This document shows, piece by piece, positions 8,430 to 16,737 of a stretch of 64,000 bases of DNA. Location of the stretch: contig NZ_AOLW01000050.1 in NCBI RefSeq assembly GCF_000336615.1, positions 33,630 through 97,629 on the forward strand. Direction: 5' to 3'. This DNA is from Haloarcula amylolytica JCM 13557 (GTDB lineage Archaea; Halobacteriota; Halobacteria; Halobacteriales; Haloarculaceae). The translations under genes and the position numbers were made by a program. Positions within the stretch are counted from its first letter, which is position 1; each line of letters begins with the position of its first letter. The notes beneath the pieces are model-generated. The model made no database searches. It was not told the DNA's origin and worked only from the letters and a program-made list of their open reading frames with translations.

Positions 8430-9284
8430 CTACAGTTCGGCCGAAATAATGTAGTACCCCCACAAATCTTTCTTAATACTTCTGTACTGGTAGTAACAGC
8501 CGACGATGTTCTCCAGTTCCGTCTCTGAACGCTTTCCGAAGACACTGAGTATCTTTCCGATGGGGATGGCGAAGAGACTGTATCGGAACATAACCTCCAG
8601 GGAAGGCACGATATTTTCCGTCACGTCCTCTTGTGTCACGTCAGTAAAACCCAGGTCCGAGAGATACGTGCTGAACTCGTCGACAGTGGCGAGGTGGGGA
8701 CATTTCCAGCCGTAGAGCCACTTGTCCATCCACTTCTTTTCTTTTCCTTCGTACGTGGGCTTGTGCGCGTACCCGTCTGCGACGACTATTCGGCCTCCGT
8801 CTCGGAGGACGCGCTTTGCCTGCTGAAGAAACTTTCTTTTGTCGTCGGCGTGGCAGATAGCTTCCAGTCCCCAGATGACGTCGAATTCGTCGTCCGGAAT
8901 TGCCTCCATCTCGGTGAAATCCCCGTATTGAAAGGCTGTGTTCTCCGAGACTCCGAGTTCCTGCGCGAGCTCTCTAGCTAGCTCCAACTGGGGTTCACTG
9001 ATATTGATCCCGGTAACTGAAGCCCCACGTTCTTTCGCTAACCACGTTGCCGGTCCACCGACACCACAGCCCGCACAGAGTACATCGTCCTTGGGGCCGA
9101 TATCGACCGCATCGGCGGTCACGCGAGTCATGTTCTCTACAGCGGTATCTAGATCGTCGTCCTCGTTTTCGTAGTAACCGACGTGGACCCCGCGATGTGA
9201 GTTTTGAATCCACCCCTCGTCGAGCGAGGAGTGACACTGTGCATAGTACTCTTTAATTTCATCTTGGTTGACACCTACCGTCAT
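8430..9284 (-). CDS. SAM-dependent C- or O-methyltransferase (sterol/tocopherol methyltransferase-like)
   Basis: The 284-residue class I methyltransferase belongs to the Erg6/gamma-tocopherol methyltransferase/RebM group. It shows the N-terminal segment IKEYYAQCHSSLDEGW and HRGVHVGYYE, the SAM loop VLCAGCGVGGPATWLA, motif ASVTGINISEPQLELAR and the post-II segment FDVIWGLEAICHADDKRKFL. The first acidic residue usual before the glycine loop (D-x-GCG) is replaced by Cys-Ala, which is unusual. Start MTVGVNQDE at 9284 lies next to an AT-rich divergent promoter. Relatives methylate prenylated rings or sterols, in line with the adjacent UbiA enzyme. Confidence 0.85.
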   Translation of the reverse strand: MTVGVNQDEIKEYYAQCHSSLDEGWIQNSHRGVHVGYYENEDDDLDTAVENMTRVTADAVDIGPKDDVLCAGCGVGGPATWLAKERGASVTGINISEPQLELARELAQELGVSENTAFQYGDFTEMEAIPDDEFDVIWGLEAICHADDKRKFLQQAKRVLRDGGRIVVADGYAHKPTYEGKEKKWMDKWLYGWKCPHLATVDEFSTYLSDLGFTDVTQEDVTENIVPSLEVMFRYSLFAIPIGKILSVFGKRSETELENIVGCYYQYRSIKKDLWGYYIISAEL

Positions 9285-9375
9285 ATTCTATCAATCTGAT
9301 TTTTTCAATAAATGGTTTTCGAACTGACTTCTAAATATAATTAAGTTTTTTTACCTGTGTGGCATTAAATGAGAT
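9285..9375. promoter_or_regulatory. Divergent promoter region, methyltransferase / MTH865-like gene
   Basis: This AT-rich 91-base gap separates two divergent starts. On the plus strand CTAAATATAATTAAG at 9331-9345 resembles a TATA box, placed to start transcription about 15 bases before the GTG at 9376. The strong T-runs differ from the surrounding core genome. Confidence 0.45.
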
Positions 9376-9627
9376 GTGGTTGACAAAAGTCACGTTCGCA
9401 GTCAACTGATCACAGCTGTAGAAAACACTGAATACCCGATTACTGGCCCATTCGACCTCATTCCCGCACTCCCAAATGGGGCTGAGACGCGCATCGAATC
9501 GGGGGAATTCGAGATTACCGCAATGGAACTGACGACCGAGCTACCGGAAGTCGACTTCCCGTACGACACACCAGAAGCCTTCGTCGACGACGTCATGGTC
9601 GAGATGGAAAACGAGGGGTTACTCTGA
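9376..9627 (+). CDS. MTH865-like small protein
   Basis: This acidic 83-residue protein resembles the MTH865 family. Features are an N-terminal helix (RSQLITAVENTEYPITG), the segment LIPALPNGAETRIESGEFEITAMEL (quoted in part) and a C-terminal YDTPEAFVDDVMVEMENEGLL-type helix. The fold is known from a methanogen protein, but its function is not known to me. The start is GTG. It is followed 64 bases later by the P450 gene on the same strand and probably shares its transcript. Confidence 0.7.
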   Translation: MVDKSHVRSQLITAVENTEYPITGPFDLIPALPNGAETRIESGEFEITAMELTTELPEVDFPYDTPEAFVDDVMVEMENEGLL

Positions 9628-9691
9628 CTACGCTCTGGGGAGCGCCCCGATCTGAGCACTATCTGCTATAACAAACTCACAACAACACCAT

Positions 9692-10900
9692 ATGAACCTA
9701 GAAAAAAACGATATGAATGAACCTGTCGTTCCGAATCCGACTGGGATGACTGACGAAGCGACCCAACTGGAACCGTTCGACTTTTTCGACCGAAAGCGCA
9801 GTGACGGACATCTCCACTGGGACGAACACACAGGACGATGGGACGTGTTCTCGTACGAGGCCAACAAGCGCGTATTGGGTGACCCCAAGGCGTTCTCCTC
9901 CCAGAGTCCGCTGCCAACGGATCAACAGAACCTGATTGGAGATACCTTCTTCAATTCAGATCCGCCCGAACACGGCAAGAAGCGAGGCGTGGTTGAGGAT
10001 TTCTTCACATCTGAGGCCGTGAATGCTTATGAACCGATGATTCGGGAGACAGCCCAATCTCTCTTCGACGATATCGAATCCAAAGGCGAGATGGACGCAG
10101 TGGGGGACCTGGCGTACCCGCTGCCAGTCATCATTATCGCCAACATTCTGGGCGTCCCGCCGGAGGATCGCGACCAGTTCAAGAAATGGGCCGACCTGCT
10201 CATCAAAGCCGAAACGACGTCTGTAGACGACCTTGTCGCTGACCAGAAGCGGGCTGGTACCGAGATGGCATCTTACTTCCTCGATATTATTGAGCGACGG
10301 CAAGAGGAACCCAAGGACGATTTGATATCGATTCTCACCCAGGCCGAAATCGACGGGGAGCCCATCTCCGAAGGCGACATGTTGGGCTACTGTGCCCTGA
10401 TGTTGATCGCTGGGAACATCACGACGACAGGGTTTATCGGTAACTGTATCCGCTGTTTCGGCAACTACGACGACGAAAATTTATTCGAGACGCTGTCGGA
10501 TGACAGGGACGGTCTTGACCGCGCGATAGAGGAGGTTGCCCGCTACCGGAGTTCAGTCCCAGCAGCGGGCCGCGTCGCGACACGGGACATGGAACTGTAC
10601 GGCAAGAGTATTTCCGAGGGCGACTTCGTACTCACCTGGCCGATGGCAGCCAACCACGATCCAGCGAAGTTCGATTCGCCCGGGGAATTCATTCCCTCCC
10701 GATCGCCCAACCCACATATCGCGTTCGGGTACGGGGTTCATTCCTGTATCGGAGGATCCCTCGCCCGGTTAGAGACGCGAGTCGCTCTCGAGGTTATGAT
10801 GGAACGACTCGACGACATCCGTGTAATAACCGATGATCTGACACCGATAGAGAACACCTTCATGCATGCTGTCGAATCTCTCCCGGTAGAATTTAATTAG
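9692..10900 (+). CDS. Cytochrome P450
   Basis: This is a complete, soluble, bacterial-type P450 of 402 residues. The ExxR pair is E281/R284 (EEVAR). The heme loop FGYGVHSCIGG carries the thiolate ligand C352. The I-helix reads A240-G-N-I-T-T-T: the threonine is present, but the preceding acidic residue (AGxD/ET) is isoleucine, which may alter proton delivery. The protein is highly acidic, consistent with a cytosol rich in salt. Electron donors would be ferredoxins encoded elsewhere. Its stop lies only 22 bases from the nuoCD stop on the other strand, marking the right edge of the island. Confidence 0.93.
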   Translation: MNLEKNDMNEPVVPNPTGMTDEATQLEPFDFFDRKRSDGHLHWDEHTGRWDVFSYEANKRVLGDPKAFSSQSPLPTDQQNLIGDTFFNSDPPEHGKKRGVVEDFFTSEAVNAYEPMIRETAQSLFDDIESKGEMDAVGDLAYPLPVIIIANILGVPPEDRDQFKKWADLLIKAETTSVDDLVADQKRAGTEMASYFLDIIERRQEEPKDDLISILTQAEIDGEPISEGDMLGYCALMLIAGNITTTGFIGNCIRCFGNYDDENLFETLSDDRDGLDRAIEEVARYRSSVPAAGRVATRDMELYGKSISEGDFVLTWPMAANHDPAKFDSPGEFIPSRSPNPHIAFGYGVHSCIGGSLARLETRVALEVMMERLDDIRVITDDLTPIENTFMHAVESLPVEFN

Positions 10901-10922
10901 GAAATCGACCCGGCAATGGGTC

Positions 10923-12605
10923 CTATCGGTCCACCTCTCCGAGCACGATGTCGAGGCTCCCGAGCGAGGCGATCATGTCAGGGATGTACTCGCCCTGCGC
11001 CATCTCCGGCAGCGTCTGCAGGTTCGAGAAGCACGGGCTGCGGATCTTGAACCGGGCCGGCTTGTCCGTCCCGTCCGAGCGGATGTAGATGCCGAGTTCG
11101 CCCTTCGCGCCCTCGACGGAGCGGTAGATCTCCTTGTCGGGGTCCGGGCGGAGCGTCCGTGGGACGTTGGCCTGAATCTCGCGGTCGTCTTCGGGCCAGT
11201 CCTCCAGCAGGTCGACACACTGCTCGATGATGCGGGCCGACTCCTCGACCTCGCGGAGGCGGACGAGCACGCGGCTGAAGTTGTCGCCGCCCTGCTCGGT
11301 GACGACGTTCCAGTCGAGTTCGTCGTAGTAGCCGTAGGGGTCGTCCCGGCGGAGGTCGTAGTCGACGCCCGAGCCGCGCGCCACGGGACCGGTCGCGCCG
11401 TACTGTTTGACTTGCTCCGGCGAGAGGACGCCGGTGTCGACACACCGCATCTGGAAGATCTCGTTGCCGGTGACGAGGTCGTGGATCTCCTCGAGCTTGT
11501 GAGGGAGGTCATCGAGGAAGTCGCGAATCTTCTCGAAGTACTCCTCGCGGGGCTCGGGCAGGTCCCAGGCGACGCCGCCCAGTCGGAGGTAATTGAACAT
11601 CAGCCGCTGCCCGGTCAGGTCTTCCAGCAGGTTCTGGACGATTTCGCGGTCGCGGATACCGTACTGGAAGACGGCGGTGAAGTCGCCGAACACGTCCAGC
11701 GCGAACGTCGCCAGCGCGAGCTCGTGGGAGGCGATTCGGCACATCTCCGCCGCCATCGTCCGGATGACCTGCGCGTACTCTGGCACCTCGATATCAGCGA
11801 GGTCCTCGGCCGCGCGCGCGTACGCCCATTCGTTGAGAATTCCGGCGGAAATGTAGTCCCACCGGTCGGGGTAGGGCATGATCTGGTGGCGGTAGGTACC
11901 CTGCTGGCACATCTGCTCCTCACAGCGGTGCAGGTAGCCGATGTCGGGTTCGAGGTCGGCGATCTGCTCGCCGTCGAGCACCGTTTCGACGTGGAGCACG
12001 CCGTGGGTCGCCGGGTGGTGCGGGCCGATGTTGACGAACATCGTGTCCGGATCGTCCTCGCTGCGCTTGTCGTCCTTGAGCGGGTTCGCGTGCTCGCGCA
12101 GTGAGACGATCTGTGGCTGGTCCTGGTTGTAGTCCTGACTCAGGGGGTGGCCCTGCCAGGTCTCGGGTAGGAGGATGCGACGCAGGTCCGGGTGGTCGTC
12201 GTAGTCGATGCCGACGAGGTCGTACGCCTCTCGCTCGTGCCAGTCCGCGGTGTCGTAGACGCGAGCGGCCGACTCGTTGTGCGGATCGTCCTTCGGCGAC
12301 GGGACGACAATCGACAGCTCCTGTGTCGGGTCGTTGTACTTCCGCAGGTGGTAGATGGATTCGTACCGGTCGTCGTACTCCTGTGCTGTGACACAGGCGC
12401 AGTGGTCGAACCCGGCCTCCTCTTTCAGCGTCGAGAGGACTTCCTGGACCTCGTCGGGACGGATGACGAACCCCTCAGCGTTGACGTGCTCCTCGCGGTC
12501 GAGGACGTGGCCCCCGAGCAGGTCCGCGAGCGCGTCGTAATCGAGGCCGTCCTCCGTAACGCCGACGTCGAGCGCCGTATCGCGTGATGGTTTTTCTAAA
12601 CTCAT
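10923..12605 (-). CDS. nuoCD: NADH-quinone oxidoreductase fused subunit C/D
   Basis: This 560-residue fusion has a NuoC domain (about residues 1-170, ending DYNQDQPQ) and a NuoD domain starting at the MFVNIGPHHPATHGVL motif. NuoD carries the conserved quinone-site His region (GPHHPATHG), IGYLHRCEE and a C-terminal GEVDR. It forms the quinone-reduction module with NuoB and NuoI. Start at 12605 is 7 bases from the nuoB stop. The next gene on this strand should be nuoH, but that lies 7.4 kb away behind the island, so transcription from nuoA must end or traverse opposing genes. Confidence 0.96.
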   Translation of the reverse strand: MSLEKPSRDTALDVGVTEDGLDYDALADLLGGHVLDREEHVNAEGFVIRPDEVQEVLSTLKEEAGFDHCACVTAQEYDDRYESIYHLRKYNDPTQELSIVVPSPKDDPHNESAARVYDTADWHEREAYDLVGIDYDDHPDLRRILLPETWQGHPLSQDYNQDQPQIVSLREHANPLKDDKRSEDDPDTMFVNIGPHHPATHGVLHVETVLDGEQIADLEPDIGYLHRCEEQMCQQGTYRHQIMPYPDRWDYISAGILNEWAYARAAEDLADIEVPEYAQVIRTMAAEMCRIASHELALATFALDVFGDFTAVFQYGIRDREIVQNLLEDLTGQRLMFNYLRLGGVAWDLPEPREEYFEKIRDFLDDLPHKLEEIHDLVTGNEIFQMRCVDTGVLSPEQVKQYGATGPVARGSGVDYDLRRDDPYGYYDELDWNVVTEQGGDNFSRVLVRLREVEESARIIEQCVDLLEDWPEDDREIQANVPRTLRPDPDKEIYRSVEGAKGELGIYIRSDGTDKPARFKIRSPCFSNLQTLPEMAQGEYIPDMIASLGSLDIVLGEVDR

Positions 12606-12611
12606 GGCAGG

Positions 12612-13304
12612 TTAGGGAGAGTCGTTCCAGTTGTACCGCATGACGAGGTCTTCCTCGTCGATTTCGCTGGCGAGTTTATCCACGAGCTCGTCCTGTTCGA
12701 GGTCGCCGAACTGCTCCAGTTCGTAGGGTTTGACCGTCACCGGCGAGGACTCGCCTTCGGCGATGCGCTCCTGTAGCTTGGCGACGCCGTAGATGAGTGC
12801 CTCGGGGCGGGGCGGACAGCCCGGGACGTGGATGTCGACCGGGATGACCTCCTCCGCGCCCTTGATGACGTTGTACCCTTCCTGGAACGGGCCGCCGGAG
12901 ATGGTACACGACCCCATCGAAACGACGAACTTCGGCTCGGGCATCTGGTCGTAGACGCGCTTCATCCGCGGGGCGAACTTCGAGACGATGGTCCCTGGGA
13001 CGATGATGACGTCCGCCTGGCGCGGGGACGCGCGTGGCACCCCTGACCCGAAGCGGTCGAGGTCGTGTTTGATCGCGTAGGTGTGGATCATCTCGATGCT
13101 ACAGCAGGCGATCCCGAACTGCAGCATGAACATCGAGGAGCCCCGGACCCAGTTCATGAACTTGTCGAACTTGGTCAGGATGAACGGCGTCGACCCGAAC
13201 GCCTCGCGTAGCGTCGAGTTGAAGCGGTCGTCGGCCCCGTCACCCATGCGGGCCTCCTGTGTCGATACGTCTTTCGCGGCCGGTGGTGTCTGGTCACTAC
13301 TCAT
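12612..13304 (-). CDS. nuoB: NADH-quinone oxidoreductase subunit B
   Basis: This 230-residue subunit carries cluster N2, the last iron-sulfur centre before quinone. The cysteine ligands are visible in FGIACCSIEMI, MGSCTISGGPF and VPGCPPRPEAL. There is an N-terminal extension of about 35 residues rich in acidic residues and Gln. Its start overlaps the nuoA stop by 8 bases. Confidence 0.96.
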   Translation of the reverse strand: MSSDQTPPAAKDVSTQEARMGDGADDRFNSTLREAFGSTPFILTKFDKFMNWVRGSSMFMLQFGIACCSIEMIHTYAIKHDLDRFGSGVPRASPRQADVIIVPGTIVSKFAPRMKRVYDQMPEPKFVVSMGSCTISGGPFQEGYNVIKGAEEVIPVDIHVPGCPPRPEALIYGVAKLQERIAEGESSPVTVKPYELEQFGDLEQDELVDKLASEIDEEDLVMRYNWNDSP

Positions 13305-13710
13305 ATGTGTCTGCCCCCTTCGTGGCGCGCGGACTGCGCACCCACTGAACTGCGCCGTTACGCCAGGCCCAACCGAGTCCGACGGCGAGAATCCCGATGA
13401 ATACGACCATCGGTAGCAGTGCCTTGGTCATCCCGACCTCAGCGACGGCGTCGCTGTAGATGACCGTCCACGGGAAGATGAAGACGGTCTCGATGTCGAA
13501 GACGACGAACAGCAGCGCGACCATGTAGTACTGGATATTAAACTTGATCTGTCGACTGCTGCCAGTCGGCACTTCACCGGACTCGTAGGTGGTGCGTTTG
13601 CCTTGTTCCGGCACGCTGGGCCGCAAGAGGCTCGAAACTGCCATCATCGTCAGTGGGATGGCTAGCGCCACGACCGCGAGCGCGCCGATGGCGATCCATG
13701 GATTACTCAT
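13297..13710 (-). CDS. nuoA: NADH-quinone oxidoreductase subunit A
   Basis: This 137-residue membrane subunit has three helices and starts MSNPWIAIGALAVVALAIPL. The conserved loop SGEVPTGSSRQIKFNIQYY-type sequence and FVVFDIETVFIFPW are diagnostic of NuoA. I use the start at 13710, which directly precedes the first helix; the longer open frame upstream has no family similarity and crosses the promoter. It is the first gene of the operon. Confidence 0.94.
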   Translation of the reverse strand: MSNPWIAIGALAVVALAIPLTMMAVSSLLRPSVPEQGKRTTYESGEVPTGSSRQIKFNIQYYMVALLFVVFDIETVFIFPWTVIYSDAVAEVGMTKALLPMVVFIGILAVGLGWAWRNGAVQWVRSPRATKGADTYE

Positions 13711-13748
13711 TCCGGTATCTCCTATCGTCTGCCGGTTAGAAGTACTCG

Positions 13749-13757
13749 CATATAAGG
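13749..13757 (-). promoter_or_regulatory. Probable nuo operon promoter
   Basis: CATATAAGG on the plus strand reads CCTTATATG on the coding strand, about 40 bases upstream of the nuoA start. A TATA element at this place gives a leader of roughly 10-20 bases. It is the only good candidate in the 157-base gap to purE. Confidence 0.4.
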
Positions 13758-13867
13758 GTTCATTGTTCGGTTTTTCGGCCCTGTGGGTCTTTAAGAGCCG
13801 ACGCGCTCTCGGATGGCAAGTGACCTGTAACTGCCGCACCTCCCGGGGTGTGACGCCCCCTCGATTG

Positions 13868-14518
13868 TCACTCGTCCCAGTACTCGCGCTTGAACCCGGG
13901 CGTCCCGAGTTCGTGGAGGTCGCGCGACGCCTCGCCGACGTCGGTCTGGAGGCCTTCGTGATACGAGACGAGACGGTCACGGAGTTCGTCGTGCTGCCGT
14001 GCGAGAATCTGTACCGCGGAGAGCGCGGCGTTGAACGACTTGCCGGCGTCGACCGCGGTCAGCGGTGCGCCCTGTGGCATCCCGATGACCGAGTCGACTG
14101 ATTTCTCCTGCACGGGGACGCCGATGACCGGCAGCGGATAGGCGATGCTGGCGGTCATGTTCGGCAGGTCCGCGGACTTGCCGCCAGCGCCGGCGATAAT
14201 CACGTCAATACCGCGGTCTTCGGCCGTCTCAGCGTACGCGTACATCAGGTCCGGCGTCCGATGGGCCGAGCAGACGAACGTCTCGAACGTGAAGCGGCTC
14301 TCGGGCGCGTCGGTGTAGTCCGTCTGTTCCTCGAAGCCGAGTTCGTCGGCGAGCGCCGCGTAGGCCCCGGGTCGCTTGCCCTGCCCGCCGGCCATCGTCG
14401 GCAGATCAGAATCCGATCCCATGACGATGCCGACATCGGGAGTCAGGTCGTTCGGGCGGTCCATCTCCGCTTCTTCGTGTAACTGGTCGATGAGCGACTG
14501 GACGCTGTCTGCGGGCAT
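13868..14518 (-). CDS. purE: N5-carboxyaminoimidazole ribonucleotide mutase
   Basis: PurE rearranges N5-CAIR to CAIR in purine synthesis. The 216-residue protein shows VGIVMGSDSDLPTM, SAHRTPDLMYAY, AGAGGKSADLPNM and GVPVQEKSVDS, all active-site segments. Compared with bacterial PurE it has an extra stretch of about 25 residues between GSDSDLPTM and SAHRTPD, and an N-terminal leader of about 25 residues, both of which I recall as haloarchaeal traits. Its partner purK lies about 13 kb away at 27.5 kb rather than next to it. Confidence 0.93.
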   Translation of the reverse strand: MPADSVQSLIDQLHEEAEMDRPNDLTPDVGIVMGSDSDLPTMAGGQGKRPGAYAALADELGFEEQTDYTDAPESRFTFETFVCSAHRTPDLMYAYAETAEDRGIDVIIAGAGGKSADLPNMTASIAYPLPVIGVPVQEKSVDSVIGMPQGAPLTAVDAGKSFNAALSAVQILARQHDELRDRLVSYHEGLQTDVGEASRDLHELGTPGFKREYWDE

Positions 14519-14564
14519 ACGACGGACTGGAACCGGGACCGGCGTAAGTGTAGGCGGTTTCCGC

Positions 14565-14987
14565 TCAGTCGGCCAATGCCTGCTCCAGTTCAGTAAGGAG
14601 CGTTTGTGGCTCTGCAGGGAAGCACCTGAGTGGATCGGTACGGCCGGTGACCTGTATCCTGAGTGCGTACCGCTTGCGGTACGTGAGCGCGAGGCTGACG
14701 GCGCCGGCGACTGCGAAGGCCCCGCCGAGGAGGACAGACCGGTCGAGCGACAGCAGGCCGAACCCGACCAGCGCGGCGCTCATCACCGCGAGAAACCAGT
14801 CGATGTCCTGAAGACTTACCTCGACCACGTCGTCGAGGTCGACGACCACCGGACTGTCGCCACGGTCGACCACCAAGCGATCAGCACCGAGAATGACAGT
14901 CCCGCCGGTTCGGAGCGTGCCGGCGTACCGCTCGTCGCTAACAGGCGATGCGGTGTCAGCAGCCATATCGTCGCTATCGTCCTCCAC
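14565..14987 (-). CDS. Small membrane protein, two central helices
   Basis: This 140-residue protein of unknown function has an acidic N-terminus, then a beta-rich part (TVILGADRLVVDRGDSPVVVDLDDVVEV in pieces) like a small PH-type sheet, two membrane helices (FLAVMSAALVGFGLL and VLLGGAFAVAGAVSLALTY) and a short cytosolic tail. It begins 2 bases after the permease stop, so the two are co-transcribed. It may assist the permease, but no motif shows this. Confidence 0.7.
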   Translation of the reverse strand: MEDDSDDMAADTASPVSDERYAGTLRTGGTVILGADRLVVDRGDSPVVVDLDDVVEVSLQDIDWFLAVMSAALVGFGLLSLDRSVLLGGAFAVAGAVSLALTYRKRYALRIQVTGRTDPLRCFPAEPQTLLTELEQALAD

Positions 14988-14989
14988 GG

Positions 14990-16612
14990 TCAGTCGTCGC
15001 TCACGGCTGGCGGGCGGTCGCCGCCGCGGCCGCGGATGCGGTCCAGTGACGAGACGTATTCGCTGTCGTCCTCCGTGAGCGCGGCCCAGGCCGCGAGGCC
15101 GCGCTCCTCACGGGTTCCGGGCACAGTGTTGTCGAGGACGAAGGCGACGATGCCGCCGACGACCATCCCGGTGCCGCCCATGACAAACAGCGTGGTCGCA
15201 ACGACATCAGTCCCGAGGACGCCGCCGAGAACCGGGACAGCCGCCAGGCCCTGCTGGAGGGCTGTCGCACCGCCGACGTCCATCCCCTGCCCGACCTGGC
15301 TCATGTACTCGGGCACTGCGAGGCCGGCAAAGAGCGCAAAGCCGACGATGAACACGTTCCGGTTGGCATCGAGGTCGACGTACTTGAGCTGTGAGAGGCC
15401 CACGGCGGCAATCTGGCCGAACATGACGATGTAGAGGCCGCCGATGATCGGCGACGGGATCGTCGCGAACAACTGGCCCGCCGGCCCGAAGTACCCGACC
15501 AGAATCATCACCGCGGCGCCGATTTGCACGACGTAGCGGGATGCGACGCCGGTGATAGCGATTGCACCAACGTTTTCGGTGTAGGAGGTACAGCCGTTGC
15601 CGGTGCCCATGATGCCGGCGAACACGTTGCCGACACCCTCCATCCCGATCCCGTCGTTGATTCGGCGGCTGTTCGGCGCACCGCGGCCGGCAATGCGGGC
15701 GACGGAGTGGTAATCGCCGAAGCTCTCGACGACGGAAGCGAGCATCCCGGCGAACATCCCGACGACGAAGCCCGGCGTGAACTGCGGGAGCCCCCACTGG
15801 AACGGGTAGATGGGCTGGACCAGCGGTGCGCTCGTGACCGACCCGAGCGAGACGTAGCTGATCGAGTCGGCGGCGAAGACGCCGGTGATTGAGAGCACGG
15901 CCGCAACGCTCCACGCAAACAGAATACCCAGTAGCACGGGGAAGAGTTTGAACGCCCGGTGGCGTCGGTCGAGGTACTGCGAACACGCGATGATCGAGAG
16001 CATTGTCAGCCCGAGCAGCCACCAGTTCTGGCCGGTCCCGGGGTCGCCGAAGTTCGGATTCGCTATCTGTGGGACGTTGAACAGCGACAGTCCGATGAGC
16101 GCGATGACCGGCGCGATGACGACCGGCCCGACGTACCGCTTCAGCTTCCCCATGAGGCCACTGTAGCCGATCACTACCTCGACGATGCCGGCGACGATGA
16201 CGGCCCCCTGTAACTCGACGAGCATAGTCTGCCAGTCCGCCCCCTGCTGGGCCAGCACGCCGATGATGGCCAGCCCGGGCGCGAGCATGGAGAACGTCCC
16301 GCCCTGGACGATGGGATATCTGTTTCCGAGCGTCGTCTGGGCGAGCGTCGCGATACCGGAGACGACGAAGAACGTCCCGATGAGACGGCCGACCTGGTCC
16401 GGCGCGGCCTCGAACATTCCCATCGCGCCCGCGAGTCCGAGCGGGATCGCCACGGACGCGCCGATCATCGTCAGGTAGTGCTGGACGCCGAGCAGTATCG
16501 CTTGCTTTCGCGGCGGCTTGTCGTCGATGCCGTACTCGACGAAGCCGGCGGTTTCCGGTTCCTCGGGTGTGGCCGGGTTTTGTCCGTCGTCCGGCGGTGT
16601 CGCGTCAGTCAT
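14990..16612 (-). CDS. Uracil/xanthine permease, NCS2 family
   Basis: This 540-residue nucleobase transporter has about 14 helices. Family features are the N-terminal QAILLGVQHYLTMIGASVAIPLGLA region (in parts), VVESFGDYHSVARIAGRGAPNSRRINDGIGMEG around helix 8, TGNGCTSYTENVGAIAITGVASRYV and GGLYIVMFG. I start at MTDATPPD (16612) rather than further upstream. The second half of the QH/NG-type substrate motifs fits uracil or xanthine carriers; which base is imported is not clear. Confidence 0.88.
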   Translation of the reverse strand: MTDATPPDDGQNPATPEEPETAGFVEYGIDDKPPRKQAILLGVQHYLTMIGASVAIPLGLAGAMGMFEAAPDQVGRLIGTFFVVSGIATLAQTTLGNRYPIVQGGTFSMLAPGLAIIGVLAQQGADWQTMLVELQGAVIVAGIVEVVIGYSGLMGKLKRYVGPVVIAPVIALIGLSLFNVPQIANPNFGDPGTGQNWWLLGLTMLSIIACSQYLDRRHRAFKLFPVLLGILFAWSVAAVLSITGVFAADSISYVSLGSVTSAPLVQPIYPFQWGLPQFTPGFVVGMFAGMLASVVESFGDYHSVARIAGRGAPNSRRINDGIGMEGVGNVFAGIMGTGNGCTSYTENVGAIAITGVASRYVVQIGAAVMILVGYFGPAGQLFATIPSPIIGGLYIVMFGQIAAVGLSQLKYVDLDANRNVFIVGFALFAGLAVPEYMSQVGQGMDVGGATALQQGLAAVPVLGGVLGTDVVATTLFVMGGTGMVVGGIVAFVLDNTVPGTREERGLAAWAALTEDDSEYVSSLDRIRGRGGDRPPAVSDD

Positions 16613-16737
16613 GCTCGCTACCCATGGCACTGCAACTCCCGATACATATTCTTTGCTCGTTGGCCCGGCAGGGACGGGACTGTCCAGCCCGCCTCGAAAG
16701 GAAAACGCTCTTGGCCCGCTCCGACACAGTCTTGGAC

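Noticed and set aside
3564..10938. An 8-bp direct repeat CCACCTCT at both edges of the island (3564-3571 and 10931-10938), suggesting target-site duplication
   Set aside because: Both copies are explained by other functions: the left is the nuoH ribosome site, the right is in the coding sequence for GEVDR. Joining them would delete the nuoCD stop, so it is not a plausible ancestral junction.
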